Part shown: one piece after another, positions 35,872-44,796 of the stretch | Position numbering within the stretch: position 1 is the stretch's first letter | Layout of the letters: each line of letters starts with the position of its first letter | Assembly (NCBI GenBank): GCA_018830285.1 | Contig: JAHJSB010000003.1 | Coordinates: 37,439-101,438 of the forward strand | DNA: 64,000 nt | Source: Alphaproteobacteria bacterium | GTDB lineage: Bacteria > Pseudomonadota > Alphaproteobacteria > Caulobacterales > Hyphomonadaceae | Direction of reading: 5' to 3' | Made by a program: the position numbers and the translations under genes | Notes under the pieces: model-generated | Database searches by the model: none | The model's input: the letters and a program-made list of their open reading frames with translations, nothing else | What the model was told of the DNA's origin: nothing

Positions 35872-38800
35872 CGTTCTTCGAACCGATTGCCATTGTCGGC
35901 CAGGGCTGCGTCCTGCCCGGCGCTCTCTCTCCGGAAGCGCTCTGGAAAGCCGTCGCGGGCAATGAATGCCTGATCGCGCGTCCTGCGGCGGGCGCGTTCG
36001 GCCTCAGCGCCGCAGAACAGGCCGCCCTGCCTTACGTCTCCGGCTTCGTTTCCGGTTTCGACCAGATCTTCGATCCCGGGCGCGTCAAACTCCCTGGAAT
36101 CGACGCGGCGACTCTCGACCCCGTCTGCCAATGGCCCCTGCATGCCGCGCTTCAAGCATGGGACGAAGCCGGGAAAAGTAACACGCCCGCTGACCGGCGC
36201 GGCGTCTTCCTCGCCAACCTCTCCTATCCCAGCCGCGCCAAATCCGCCTATGCCGCCGATGTTTGGACGCATGGCGTCTCGTCCCGCCCGGCCACGGACG
36301 CCTTCAATTCCGGCTTCCCGGCGCATGTCCTCGCACAGGCTATCGGCGCCACCGGCCCGGTCCTCGCCCTCGACGCTGCCTGCGCCTCCTCGCTCTATGC
36401 GCTCGAAATCGCCTGCCGCAAGCTGCAGACGCGCCAGATCGATATCGGTCTCGTCGGCGCGGTCAACGCCGCCGACAACCTGATCCTCCATATCGGCTTC
36501 GAAGCGTTACAGGCGCTCAGCCCGACAGGCCGCTCGCGCCCCTTCATCAAGGGGGCCGACGGCCTCGTGCCTGCCGAGGGCGCCGTGGCTGTCGTGCTCA
36601 AACGCCTCAGCGACGTGACGCCGAGGGATAAAGTCCACGGCGTGATCCGCGCGGTCGGCCTTTCCAATGACGGCCGCCGCAAAGGCCTCCTCGCCCCCGA
36701 CAGCGAAGGCCAGGCCGAAGCCATGCGCCGCGCCTATGCCGAAGCTGGTCTCAATCCTGACAGTGTCGATTTCCTCGAATGCCACGCCACCGGCACCGCC
36801 GTGGGCGACAGTGTCGAAATCGCCGCCGCCACCAGCGTGTTCGGCACCGAGCGTCATCTTCCCATTGGCTCGCTCAAGGCCAATACCGGCCACCTGATCA
36901 CCGCAGCAGGCCTCGCCAGCCTCCTGAAGCTGACACAAGCGATGGCGCACGAGACGCTGCCGTCCATGCCGCTCAACGGCGACCTGATCGACGCAGTGAC
37001 GACCCCTGCATTGCAGCCGCTCGCACAGACAGCCAATTGGACGTCCCCCAAAACGCCCCGCCGCGCGGCGATCAGCAATTTCGGCTTTGGCGGCAACAAT
37101 GCCCACCTGATCCTCGACCAGCACCAGCCGGTCAAAGGAGCGGTCCAGGTCGCCTTGCCAGTCAAAACAAACGACGAGATCGTCGTCTGCGCCGCCAGGC
37201 TAATGGGCGGAAGCGATCAGGGCGAGCGCGACGTGCTCCGCCGCCTGATGAACCATCCCGTCGGCCCGGCCAAGCCTGCTCAAACCATAGGTGCCGATCC
37301 GCGCTATGCCCGCACGCCGCCGAACGACCTCATGCAGGCCGAGGCCCAGCAACTCGCCATCCTCTTCCTGACACGCTCCGCCCTCAACGGCATCCAGCGC
37401 CCGGACGCCGAACGCTGCGGCGTTTTCGTCGGCATGGGCTGCGCGGCGGATTCCGCCCGCTGGCTTCTCCGCGAGCGCGTGGCGAAGGCATTCGGCGTGG
37501 CGCCCGGCACGCCGGAACACGCGAAAGCGCAGGATGGCATCGCGCCGCCGCTCCAGGCCGCCACCGTCCTCGGCGCCATGGCCAATATGACCGCCAACCG
37601 CATCACCTCGGCCGAGGACCTGCGCGGACAGGGCTATGCGATCTCGTCGGAAGGCGCATCCAGCCTCGCCGCGCTAGATGTCGCCAGCGACGCCCTGCGC
37701 GCCGGACGCCTCGACTTGGCCGTTGTCGCCGCTGCCGACTTCGCGACCGATCCGGTCGCCGCAGCTGCGCTCAGGGAACTCGGCATGGCCGCGCCCGGCG
37801 ATTGCGCCGCCGCCCTCGTGCTCAGGCGCCGGTCAGATGCCGAAGCCGCCGGCGACCCTATCCTTGCAACACTCGGCCCGGTCGAATGGGGATGCAACGG
37901 TAAACCATCGCCCCTCTTTGCTTCTGCCTACGGCACGGCCCCCGCCGCTTCGCCCCTGTTCGAGATCGCCGCCTCCGCCCTGCTGATGTCACGCGACCAG
38001 GCAATCACGAACGACTGCGCCATCCCGAACCTGACAGGCGAGCAGCCGCAGCACACTGTCAGCGCCCCTGCCAACGCCCTCTCCCACGGTGCGTCCGTTC
38101 AGCTCACAGGCAATCCGGTCAATCCGAGCCCCGACCCGCTCCGTCCGCCGCCACACCTCTACTGGGCTGCCGGCGCCACCCGCACCTCGCTCGCGAAAAA
38201 GCTGCGCAGCGCCAAGACAGGCGGCAGGGGCAAGTGCCGTATCGCCCTCATCGCTGCAGACGAATCTGCCCTCGCAGACCTGATCGGCACAGCCGCCAAG
38301 TCCCTCGACCGTGACACGGCGCCGTCCGGCGAACATGTTTACTATGGCGAAGGCGCGCCCGAAGGCGACCTCGCCTTTGTCTTTACCGGCTCGGCGGCGG
38401 TCTATGCCCGCATGTCCCGCGGCCTGTTCATGGCCTTCCCGGAACTCGGCAAGGCGCTTGCGTCCATGTCCCGCGCAACTGAAATGGCAGGACTCCTGAC
38501 CCACGCGGACCTGTCCGAATACGAACAGCTTTGCGCCGGTACGCTTGTCAGCCAGGCCCACGCCATCCTGTTGCGTGATGTCCTTGGCGTCTCCCCCACC
38601 GTCGCCATCGGCCTGTCGCTCGGCGAAAGCAACGCCCTGTTTGCCTTCGGTTTCTGGAAAGATCCCGGTAAGCTCCTCGACGAAATCGACGACGCGGCCA
38701 TGTATGAACGCCACCTCGGCGGCGAGTTTGAAACCGCGCATGCCGCCTGGGGCCCGAATGTGCCGACAGACTGGGCCAACTGGCACATCAAGGCACCCCT

Positions 38801-41800
38801 GCCAAAGCTCCGCGCCGCCATGGCCAGCCATCCCAATGTCGAGATCACTATCATCTATTCGCAGGAAGACTGCCTGATAGGCGGCCCCGCCGCTGACTGC
38901 CGCGCCGTGGCCGAAGCCCTCGGCCCCGGATCCGGCGCAGCGATGAACCAGCACCTCATCGTCCATGCCAAGGCGATGAGGCCGTTCGAGGACCAGTGGC
39001 GCAAGCTGCACACGCGGCCCGTCTCCAGGGTGCCCGGCATCCGCCTCTACGCCAACGCCATCAACGCCAGCTATACGCCCACCAGGGCGCGTGTCGCTGA
39101 CATGCTGACGCGTCAGGCGGTCGACACGGTCGATTTTCCGGCCACCGTGCGCCAGGCTTGGGAAGATGGCGTGCGCACCTTTGTCGAGATCGGCCCGCGC
39201 GCCACGCTGTCGCGCGCCATTTCCAGTGTGCTCGGCGACAAGCCGCACGTCGCCGTCGCCACCGACCGGATCGTCGCGTCAGACCTCGGCCAGATCGCCC
39301 ATCTCACCGCCACGCTCTTTGTCGATGGCCGCGACATCGACACTGCCCGCGTCGCCGAACGGCTGGACGCGGCCCGCAACAATCCCTGGACAGGAACCGA
39401 CCCCATGCCCCTCACCAAGCCGGTTCACTATCCGACACCTGAGATTCCGGCCACACGCCCCAGCGGTGTCCTGCCACCTGCCCCACACCTGCCACCGCCG
39501 CACTACGCCCACAGCACCGCCGCGCCAGCCCCGCTTGCGACGCCTGTACCATGCACGACATCGGCGGTCCGCAGCTCGACACCGCCACGCAAGGTCGTCA
39601 ATGGCAATGAACCCCTCATGCCCCGCGCGCCCGACGGCCCGAACTGGGCCCGCGCGGCCATCGAAGACTCGACACGCGGACTCATGTCCAATTTCTTCGG
39701 CCCGGCTTTCGTCGGGCAGGACGCCTTCGACCGTCAGGTCCGCCTGCCCGCCCCTCCTTTGCTGCTCGTCGACCGCATTACCGGCATCGACGCCGAAGCG
39801 GGCGTCGAAAGCACCGGCGTCATCTGGACCGAGACAGACCTCAAGGCCGACGACTGGTACGTCCGCAATGGCCGCGTCCGCCCCGGCCCGCTGATCGAAT
39901 GCGGACAGGCCGACCTGACCCTGATCGGCTGGATGGGCGCTGACCTGAAGAACCGCAACGAGCGCGTCTACCGCCTCCTCGGTTGCGAGATCACCTTCCA
40001 CGAAGGCGGCCTGCCCGGCCCCGGCGACACGCTCGCCTTCCAGATCGAGATTACCGGCCACGCCACGCTTGCCGGCGTGCGCATGTTCTTCTTCCAGTAT
40101 GACTGCATGGTCGGCGACCGGAAGGTCTTCTCCGTCCGCAACGGCCAGGCTGGCTTCTTCACCGACGCGGAGCTCGCTACCGGCAAGGGCGTCATCTGGG
40201 ATGCCGAAACCGACGCCCCTCCCACACCCGCACCACACCCTTTCGACACCTCTCGCGCCAGCGCCAAACGGTCCTTCAGCGCTCCGGACCTCGCCGCCTT
40301 TCGCGCCGGGGATGCGCTCGCCTGTTTCGGCAAGGGCTTTGAATTCTGCGCCGCCCATTCCCGCCCCGCCCACCTGCCCGACGATAAGCTCGCTTTCTTC
40401 GACGAAATCACCGCCTTTGACCCGGCCGGCGGCCCATGGGGACGCGGCTATCTCAAGGCCCGCGCCCATGTGCCAACGGACGCGTGGTTCTATGAAGGCC
40501 ACTTCCATGAAGACCCCTGCATGCCCGGCACATTGATGGCCGAGGCCGCCGTGCAGGCACTCGAATTCTACGCCGCCGCCGCAGGTCTCACGATTGAGCG
40601 CGACGGCTATGTCTTCGAACCGATGCCCGGCCACACCGCCAAATTCGTCTGCCGCGGACAGGTCATCCCCGACCGCGACCATGAAGTGACCTACGAAGTC
40701 TTCATCGACGACATCATCGATGGCGAAAGCCCCGTCCTCTATGCATCTCTCCTCGCCCGGTCAGACGGCAGGAAAGTGTTCCACTGCCCGCGCTTTGCCA
40801 TCCGCCTGCGCAAGGACTGGCCCGCGCCGCACACGGCCGACAAGCCGCTCCGAGTCGGCCCGATGGGCGAAAGCCGGGGCGACCATGCCGCTCTGCTGAA
40901 CTGCGCCGCCAGCGCTCCCTCAGCGGCGTTCGGCGACCTCTACGTCCCCTTCGACACGGCAGGCCGCGCGCCGCGCCTGCCCCAGCCGCCCTACCATATG
41001 ATGACCCGCGTCACGGATGTCTCCACCCGGCCCGGCGTGAAGGAAATCGGCGCCCGCGTCGTCGCCGAATACGATATCCCGGCAGACGCCTGGTATTTCC
41101 GCGACAATGCCAATGGCCACATGCCTTTTGCCGTTCTCTCCGAGATCGTGCTCCAGCCCTGCGGCTGGCTCGCCAGCCATTGCGGTTTCGCCCCCGAAGG
41201 TGGCGAACGCTTCCGCAATCTCGACGGCGAGGGGCAGGTCTTCATGGAAGTCGGCCCGCATGACGGAACGATCACCGTCGACACGACGCTCTCCTCCTTT
41301 TCCAAGGTCGGCCCGATGACCATCGTCGCCTTCGAGCTGAAAGCCGCGCTCACCGATGGCCGCCCGGTCATGAACCTGAAGACCCAGTTCGGCTTCTTCC
41401 CCGCCGCCGCCCTTGTCCGCCAGGCTGGCCTGCCCACGAAAGACGAGCATCGCGCCCTCCTTGGCCTCGCCCCCAACCGACCCGGCGCCACCCTGCCAAA
41501 AGCCCCGATAGCGACCGGCGACCTCGTCATGCTCGACCGCATCGACTATTTCGATGCCGCAGGCGGCGCAGCAGGCCTCGGCCTTGCCCGTGGACGCCAG
41601 TCGGTTGATCCGCATGCCTGGTATTTCAAGGCGCACTTCTTCCAGGATCCGGTCCAGCCAGGCTCGCTCGGTCTCGACGCGCTGGTCCAGCTCCTGTCCC
41701 ACGCTGCCTGCCTCAAGGGCCTCACCAAAGGCATGGACGACCCGCAATTCGAGACCGTCGCCGCCGGCGCCCCGGTCAAATGGGCCTATCGCGGACAGGT

Positions 41801-41960
41801 CACGCCCGACAAGCAGGAGGTCACCACGGTAATGGAGATCATGGACATTACCCGTGAGGGTGATCGTCTGTTGATCACCGGCAAGGGCACGCTCTGGTGC
41901 GACGGCTTGCGCATTTACGAAGCTAGCCCGCTGACCATCGCGCTGGCCGACCGGGCCTAG
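35868..41960 (+). CDS. pfaC: PfaC-like megasynthase: KS-CLF-AT-DH-DH
   Basis: The protein has 2030 residues; the start is the ATGA overlap with the KR stop, preceded by GGAG. Domains in order: ketosynthase 1-430 with Cys172, His306 and His342; chain-length-factor-like KS about 435-690, whose active Cys is replaced (SSEGASS, Gly596); acyltransferase about 760-1150 with Ser917 in GLSLGES; two FabA-like double hot-dog dehydratases at about 1266-1660 (His1545 in GHFHEDPCMPG) and 1686-2025 (His1923 in AHFFQDPVQPG). In Shewanella the AT is a separate PfaB; fusion here matches myxobacterial Pfa3 and thraustochytrid subunits. There is no glycerol-phosphate acyltransferase domain at the C-terminus. 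The dehydratase/isomerase modules introduce retained double bonds, so the product is probably an unsaturated or branched lipid acyl chain. Confidence 0.93.
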   Translation: MTFFEPIAIVGQGCVLPGALSPEALWKAVAGNECLIARPAAGAFGLSAAEQAALPYVSGFVSGFDQIFDPGRVKLPGIDAATLDPVCQWPLHAALQAWDEAGKSNTPADRRGVFLANLSYPSRAKSAYAADVWTHGVSSRPATDAFNSGFPAHVLAQAIGATGPVLALDAACASSLYALEIACRKLQTRQIDIGLVGAVNAADNLILHIGFEALQALSPTGRSRPFIKGADGLVPAEGAVAVVLKRLSDVTPRDKVHGVIRAVGLSNDGRRKGLLAPDSEGQAEAMRRAYAEAGLNPDSVDFLECHATGTAVGDSVEIAAATSVFGTERHLPIGSLKANTGHLITAAGLASLLKLTQAMAHETLPSMPLNGDLIDAVTTPALQPLAQTANWTSPKTPRRAAISNFGFGGNNAHLILDQHQPVKGAVQVALPVKTNDEIVVCAARLMGGSDQGERDVLRRLMNHPVGPAKPAQTIGADPRYARTPPNDLMQAEAQQLAILFLTRSALNGIQRPDAERCGVFVGMGCAADSARWLLRERVAKAFGVAPGTPEHAKAQDGIAPPLQAATVLGAMANMTANRITSAEDLRGQGYAISSEGASSLAALDVASDALRAGRLDLAVVAAADFATDPVAAAALRELGMAAPGDCAAALVLRRRSDAEAAGDPILATLGPVEWGCNGKPSPLFASAYGTAPAASPLFEIAASALLMSRDQAITNDCAIPNLTGEQPQHTVSAPANALSHGASVQLTGNPVNPSPDPLRPPPHLYWAAGATRTSLAKKLRSAKTGGRGKCRIALIAADESALADLIGTAAKSLDRDTAPSGEHVYYGEGAPEGDLAFVFTGSAAVYARMSRGLFMAFPELGKALASMSRATEMAGLLTHADLSEYEQLCAGTLVSQAHAILLRDVLGVSPTVAIGLSLGESNALFAFGFWKDPGKLLDEIDDAAMYERHLGGEFETAHAAWGPNVPTDWANWHIKAPLPKLRAAMASHPNVEITIIYSQEDCLIGGPAADCRAVAEALGPGSGAAMNQHLIVHAKAMRPFEDQWRKLHTRPVSRVPGIRLYANAINASYTPTRARVADMLTRQAVDTVDFPATVRQAWEDGVRTFVEIGPRATLSRAISSVLGDKPHVAVATDRIVASDLGQIAHLTATLFVDGRDIDTARVAERLDAARNNPWTGTDPMPLTKPVHYPTPEIPATRPSGVLPPAPHLPPPHYAHSTAAPAPLATPVPCTTSAVRSSTPPRKVVNGNEPLMPRAPDGPNWARAAIEDSTRGLMSNFFGPAFVGQDAFDRQVRLPAPPLLLVDRITGIDAEAGVESTGVIWTETDLKADDWYVRNGRVRPGPLIECGQADLTLIGWMGADLKNRNERVYRLLGCEITFHEGGLPGPGDTLAFQIEITGHATLAGVRMFFFQYDCMVGDRKVFSVRNGQAGFFTDAELATGKGVIWDAETDAPPTPAPHPFDTSRASAKRSFSAPDLAAFRAGDALACFGKGFEFCAAHSRPAHLPDDKLAFFDEITAFDPAGGPWGRGYLKARAHVPTDAWFYEGHFHEDPCMPGTLMAEAAVQALEFYAAAAGLTIERDGYVFEPMPGHTAKFVCRGQVIPDRDHEVTYEVFIDDIIDGESPVLYASLLARSDGRKVFHCPRFAIRLRKDWPAPHTADKPLRVGPMGESRGDHAALLNCAASAPSAAFGDLYVPFDTAGRAPRLPQPPYHMMTRVTDVSTRPGVKEIGARVVAEYDIPADAWYFRDNANGHMPFAVLSEIVLQPCGWLASHCGFAPEGGERFRNLDGEGQVFMEVGPHDGTITVDTTLSSFSKVGPMTIVAFELKAALTDGRPVMNLKTQFGFFPAAALVRQAGLPTKDEHRALLGLAPNRPGATLPKAPIATGDLVMLDRIDYFDAAGGAAGLGLARGRQSVDPHAWYFKAHFFQDPVQPGSLGLDALVQLLSHAACLKGLTKGMDDPQFETVAAGAPVKWAYRGQVTPDKQEVTTVMEIMDITREGDRLLITGKGTLWCDGLRIYEASPLTIALADRA

Positions 41961-42679
41961 CGCGCGTCGGCTACCGCCACGCTGACGAAAACATCCTCAA
42001 TCCGATCCGACCAAACGGCATATCGGGCGCCGCCAGCCGACACGTCCCGCAGTGCCGGTGCCGGCTGCCCCAATGACGCAACCGGCACCGGCACGGTCTT
42101 GGCTCCGCCGCCGAGGCCCTTGCCCGATGCTTTCAGCACGGCCTCTTTCACCGTCCATAACGCAAAGAAGACAGCAAGCGCACGCTCGGGCGACGCATCT
42201 GACAGCGCCAGCATCTGGTCGCGCTCCGTATCGCTGCAGATCATTGACAGCATCGGCCGCCACGCAATCGGCCGCAGGCGTTCCACATCCACACCAATCG
42301 CTCGCGCGTCTCCCAGAGCAACAGCCGTCCACCCCCCACTCCGGGAGATCGAGACGGCACGGTCGGGACGGCTGGCAAGAAAAGGTACACCTTCTTCCGT
42401 GCGCGCCAGGTCCACTTCGTGAGCCGGAATACCCAGTGCGAGCCCCAGCATCGTCCTCGCGCTCGCAAGCGACGCCAAAAGCTTCGTCCGGGCCTCGGGA
42501 TCGCGCAGCCGCGCTGCGCGCTCGACCTCTTCCTTGCTTGTCACGAGACTGTCCGTGGCCTGAGCCAGCGCCTGGTTCGCGCCATTGCGGACCAGGACCG
42601 AAACCCCGGGGATGCCTGACACCACCGTGGTGACACCTGGAAGAGTGCTCGCACCGTTCAGATTTCCATTCGGTTGCAT
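41957..42679 (-). CDS. Sfp-type 4'-phosphopantetheinyl transferase serving the Pfa synthase
   Basis: The protein has 240 residues. Motifs are SISRSGGW, GVDVERLRP (metal-binding Asp/Glu) and LWTVKEAVLKASGKGL, as in the Sfp/Gsp family. It activates ACPs by attaching phosphopantetheine from coenzyme A and is analogous to PfaE. It faces pfaC head-on: the two stop codons share the bases CTAG at 41957-41960, so the genes overlap by three coding/stop bases. GGGGAG precedes its ATG. Its separate transcription allows independent control, yet its place at the cluster end argues that it belongs to the system. Confidence 0.9.
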   Translation of the reverse strand: MQPNGNLNGASTLPGVTTVVSGIPGVSVLVRNGANQALAQATDSLVTSKEEVERAARLRDPEARTKLLASLASARTMLGLALGIPAHEVDLARTEEGVPFLASRPDRAVSISRSGGWTAVALGDARAIGVDVERLRPIAWRPMLSMICSDTERDQMLALSDASPERALAVFFALWTVKEAVLKASGKGLGGGAKTVPVPVASLGQPAPALRDVSAGGARYAVWSDRIEDVFVSVAVADAR

Positions 42680-43068
42680 CAGGGCTCCCCGGGCTCAGGC
42701 AATACCGAATATGGGCATACGGCGTGACACGCCGCTTTTTAGCTCGCTTCGACAGCAAAATACACCGCCGGACGCGAATTCGGCTCCATGGCGGGCGCCA
42801 TGGACAACCCCACAGCTACTGAGCACTTGCAACAAATCGAATTGTGCAGCACTGGTTCGCCGAATGGGTTCGGGTGGGGTTATTGCAGCACTGTAATGCT
42901 GCGCCGCAAAATAACCAAATTTCTCAGTGAAACGAATGCCGAGGCGAGGCGTACTGCCCAGATAGCGGGCGCTTTACGAAGCGTCGGCAGTCCGGGCAGC
43001 AATTCTGTTGCCACGGGTAATCGACGACGCTTTCTGAATTAAGCGGCCTCGTCGGCAAAGAGGTTATC
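42680..43068. promoter_or_regulatory. Gene-free divergent region between the PPTase and opgG, rich in inverted repeats
   Basis: No gene is seen in these 389 bases. CGGCGTG-A-CACGCCG (42720-42734) is followed by TTTTT, looking like a plus-strand terminator. CCATGGCG-GG-CGCCATGG lies at 42786-42803. A long stem pairs GGTTATT+GCAGCA (42878-42890) with TGCTGC (42897-42902) and AATAACC (42910-42916). TGCAGCACTG occurs twice, at 42845 and 42884. This looks like a structured leader or small-RNA locus before opgG. Confidence 0.45.
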
Positions 43069-44796
43069 TTGAAACTGACTGAACGTCCTTTCTTCTTCCC
43101 TGCCGTCGCGCTTGTCGCAGCGATCACGGTCCTGTTGGGCGGCATAATCGTCGCGTCTGTCTCACCTAAACCGGCACAGACCATTGCCGCAATCGGCCCA
43201 GCGACGCCCGGTGACGCAACACCTGACCTCGCGGATGCGGCAAATACGCTGCCGACTGCGCCGGCGATCGAGCCAATCGACTCGGTCGCCGATATCAGCG
43301 ACGAAGCGGACGTACCGGGCGAGACCGGTAAGCCGGTCGTCATAGCAGCAGACGCTGCCCCCCTCGCGCCAGCTTTCGCCTTCGAACAGGTCATCAACAA
43401 GGCGCAGGCCCTGTCCGAGCACGCCTACCAGAAGTCGCCATCGGTTCCGGCCGCCGCCGCCTCGCTCGACTATGACCAGTACCGACGCATCGAATTCAAG
43501 CGCGCAGCGGCTGAGTGGACGCCCGACGACGCCGTGCCGTTCCGGGTCCATTACGATCCTCGCGGTTATCTCTTCAATGATGAAGTCAAGCTCAACATCG
43601 TCGAAAACGGTGTCGCGATGCCACGCCCCTACGTCGAAGAGGATTTCGCCTTCTTCGACCTGCCCTTGTCGGACGCGGACAAGAAATCGATCGGTTTTGC
43701 GGGCTTTCACGTCACCACGCCCCTGAATTCTTCCGGAAAATTTGATGACCTGATCAGCTTCAAGGGCGCCAGCTTCTTTCGCGCGCTGAGCGCCGGCACG
43801 GTCTATGGCGCCTCGGCCCGGGGCATGGCGATCTCGACGGCCTCGCCGGCCGGAGAAGAGTTTCCGTCCTTCCGTGAATTCTGGCTGGTCAAGCCAGCGC
43901 CCGGCGCCAAGTCGCTCACCGTGTACGCCTTGCTCAACGGCGTCAGCACGACGGGCGCTTTCCGCTTCGACATCGCGCCCGGCACCTCGACCATGATTGA
44001 TGTGGAAGCGGTATTCTTTCCGCGTCGCAAGCTCACAGAAGTCGGCATCGCGCCGATCACCTCAATGTATTATTTCTCCCCGCACAGTCTCGATCGCGGC
44101 AACCGCGACTATCGCGTTGCCGTGCACGATTCCGAAGGCCTGATGATCGAGCTTCACAACGGCGAATGGGTCTGGCGCCCGCTAGCCAATCCAAGCCAGC
44201 TTGAAATCTCCAGTTTCGCCACGCAGCCCCCGCTGGGTTTCGGCCTGATCCAGCGCAATCGCGACTTCGAGGACTACGACGACCTTGAAGCAGCTTACGA
44301 GCGCCGCCCCAATGTCTGGATTTCCCCGAAGGACGGCTGGGGCCCCGGCAACCTGACCCTTGTCGAAATCCCGACAACCAATGAATACAATGACAATATC
44401 GTCGTCTCGTGGCGCCCTGCAGAGGCATGGGACGCCGGCAAGCCGGTCCGTCTGTCCTACCAGATGATCTGGAGCCTGCCACAGCCGGTCGTCGCCCCCG
44501 TCGCCAGGATCGCGGCGACGAAAGTGGGCATATCGCCTGCCACCAAGCGGCCGATGTTCATTATCGACTTCGACTCCGACAATGACGAATTGCTGCGAGA
44601 TGCAGTTCCCCGGGTGTCGACGTCCTCCGGCACTATTATATCACCCGTTGTCCGGCCGAACCCGAAAACGGGCGGCGTCCGACTCAGCTTTGAACTCGAC
44701 GCCAAAGACGCAAGCCTGAGCGAACTGCGCGCCTTGATGACCAAGGCCGACCGCCCTGTCTCTGAAACCTGGCTCTATCGCTGGAGATCGCAATGA
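43069..44796 (+). CDS. opgG: Periplasmic glucan biosynthesis protein OpgG/MdoG
   Basis: The protein has 575 residues. The start is TTG at 43069 with AAGAGG in good Shine-Dalgarno position; no ATG nearby fits. Residues 10-33 are a hydrophobic signal or anchor. A Pro/Ala/Asp-rich spacer of about 75 residues, longer than in E. coli, precedes the MdoG domain (PFRVHYDPRGYLFNDEVKLNI, SFREFWLVKPAPG, SMYYFSPHSLDRGNRDYR, NEYNDNIVVSWRPAE). The OpgG/OpgD family acts on beta-1,2-glucan backbones in the periplasm. ATGA overlap couples it to opgH. Confidence 0.92.
   Translation: MKLTERPFFFPAVALVAAITVLLGGIIVASVSPKPAQTIAAIGPATPGDATPDLADAANTLPTAPAIEPIDSVADISDEADVPGETGKPVVIAADAAPLAPAFAFEQVINKAQALSEHAYQKSPSVPAAAASLDYDQYRRIEFKRAAAEWTPDDAVPFRVHYDPRGYLFNDEVKLNIVENGVAMPRPYVEEDFAFFDLPLSDADKKSIGFAGFHVTTPLNSSGKFDDLISFKGASFFRALSAGTVYGASARGMAISTASPAGEEFPSFREFWLVKPAPGAKSLTVYALLNGVSTTGAFRFDIAPGTSTMIDVEAVFFPRRKLTEVGIAPITSMYYFSPHSLDRGNRDYRVAVHDSEGLMIELHNGEWVWRPLANPSQLEISSFATQPPLGFGLIQRNRDFEDYDDLEAAYERRPNVWISPKDGWGPGNLTLVEIPTTNEYNDNIVVSWRPAEAWDAGKPVRLSYQMIWSLPQPVVAPVARIAATKVGISPATKRPMFIIDFDSDNDELLRDAVPRVSTSSGTIISPVVRPNPKTGGVRLSFELDAKDASLSELRALMTKADRPVSETWLYRWRSQ

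Noticed and set aside
39840..39910. First hot-dog of the PfaC dehydratase region lacks the usual catalytic His (WYVRNGRVRPGP)
   Set aside because: In FabA-like double hot-dog pairs of Pfa proteins one half is normally non-catalytic; the partner half has the His, so this is not evidence of inactivation.
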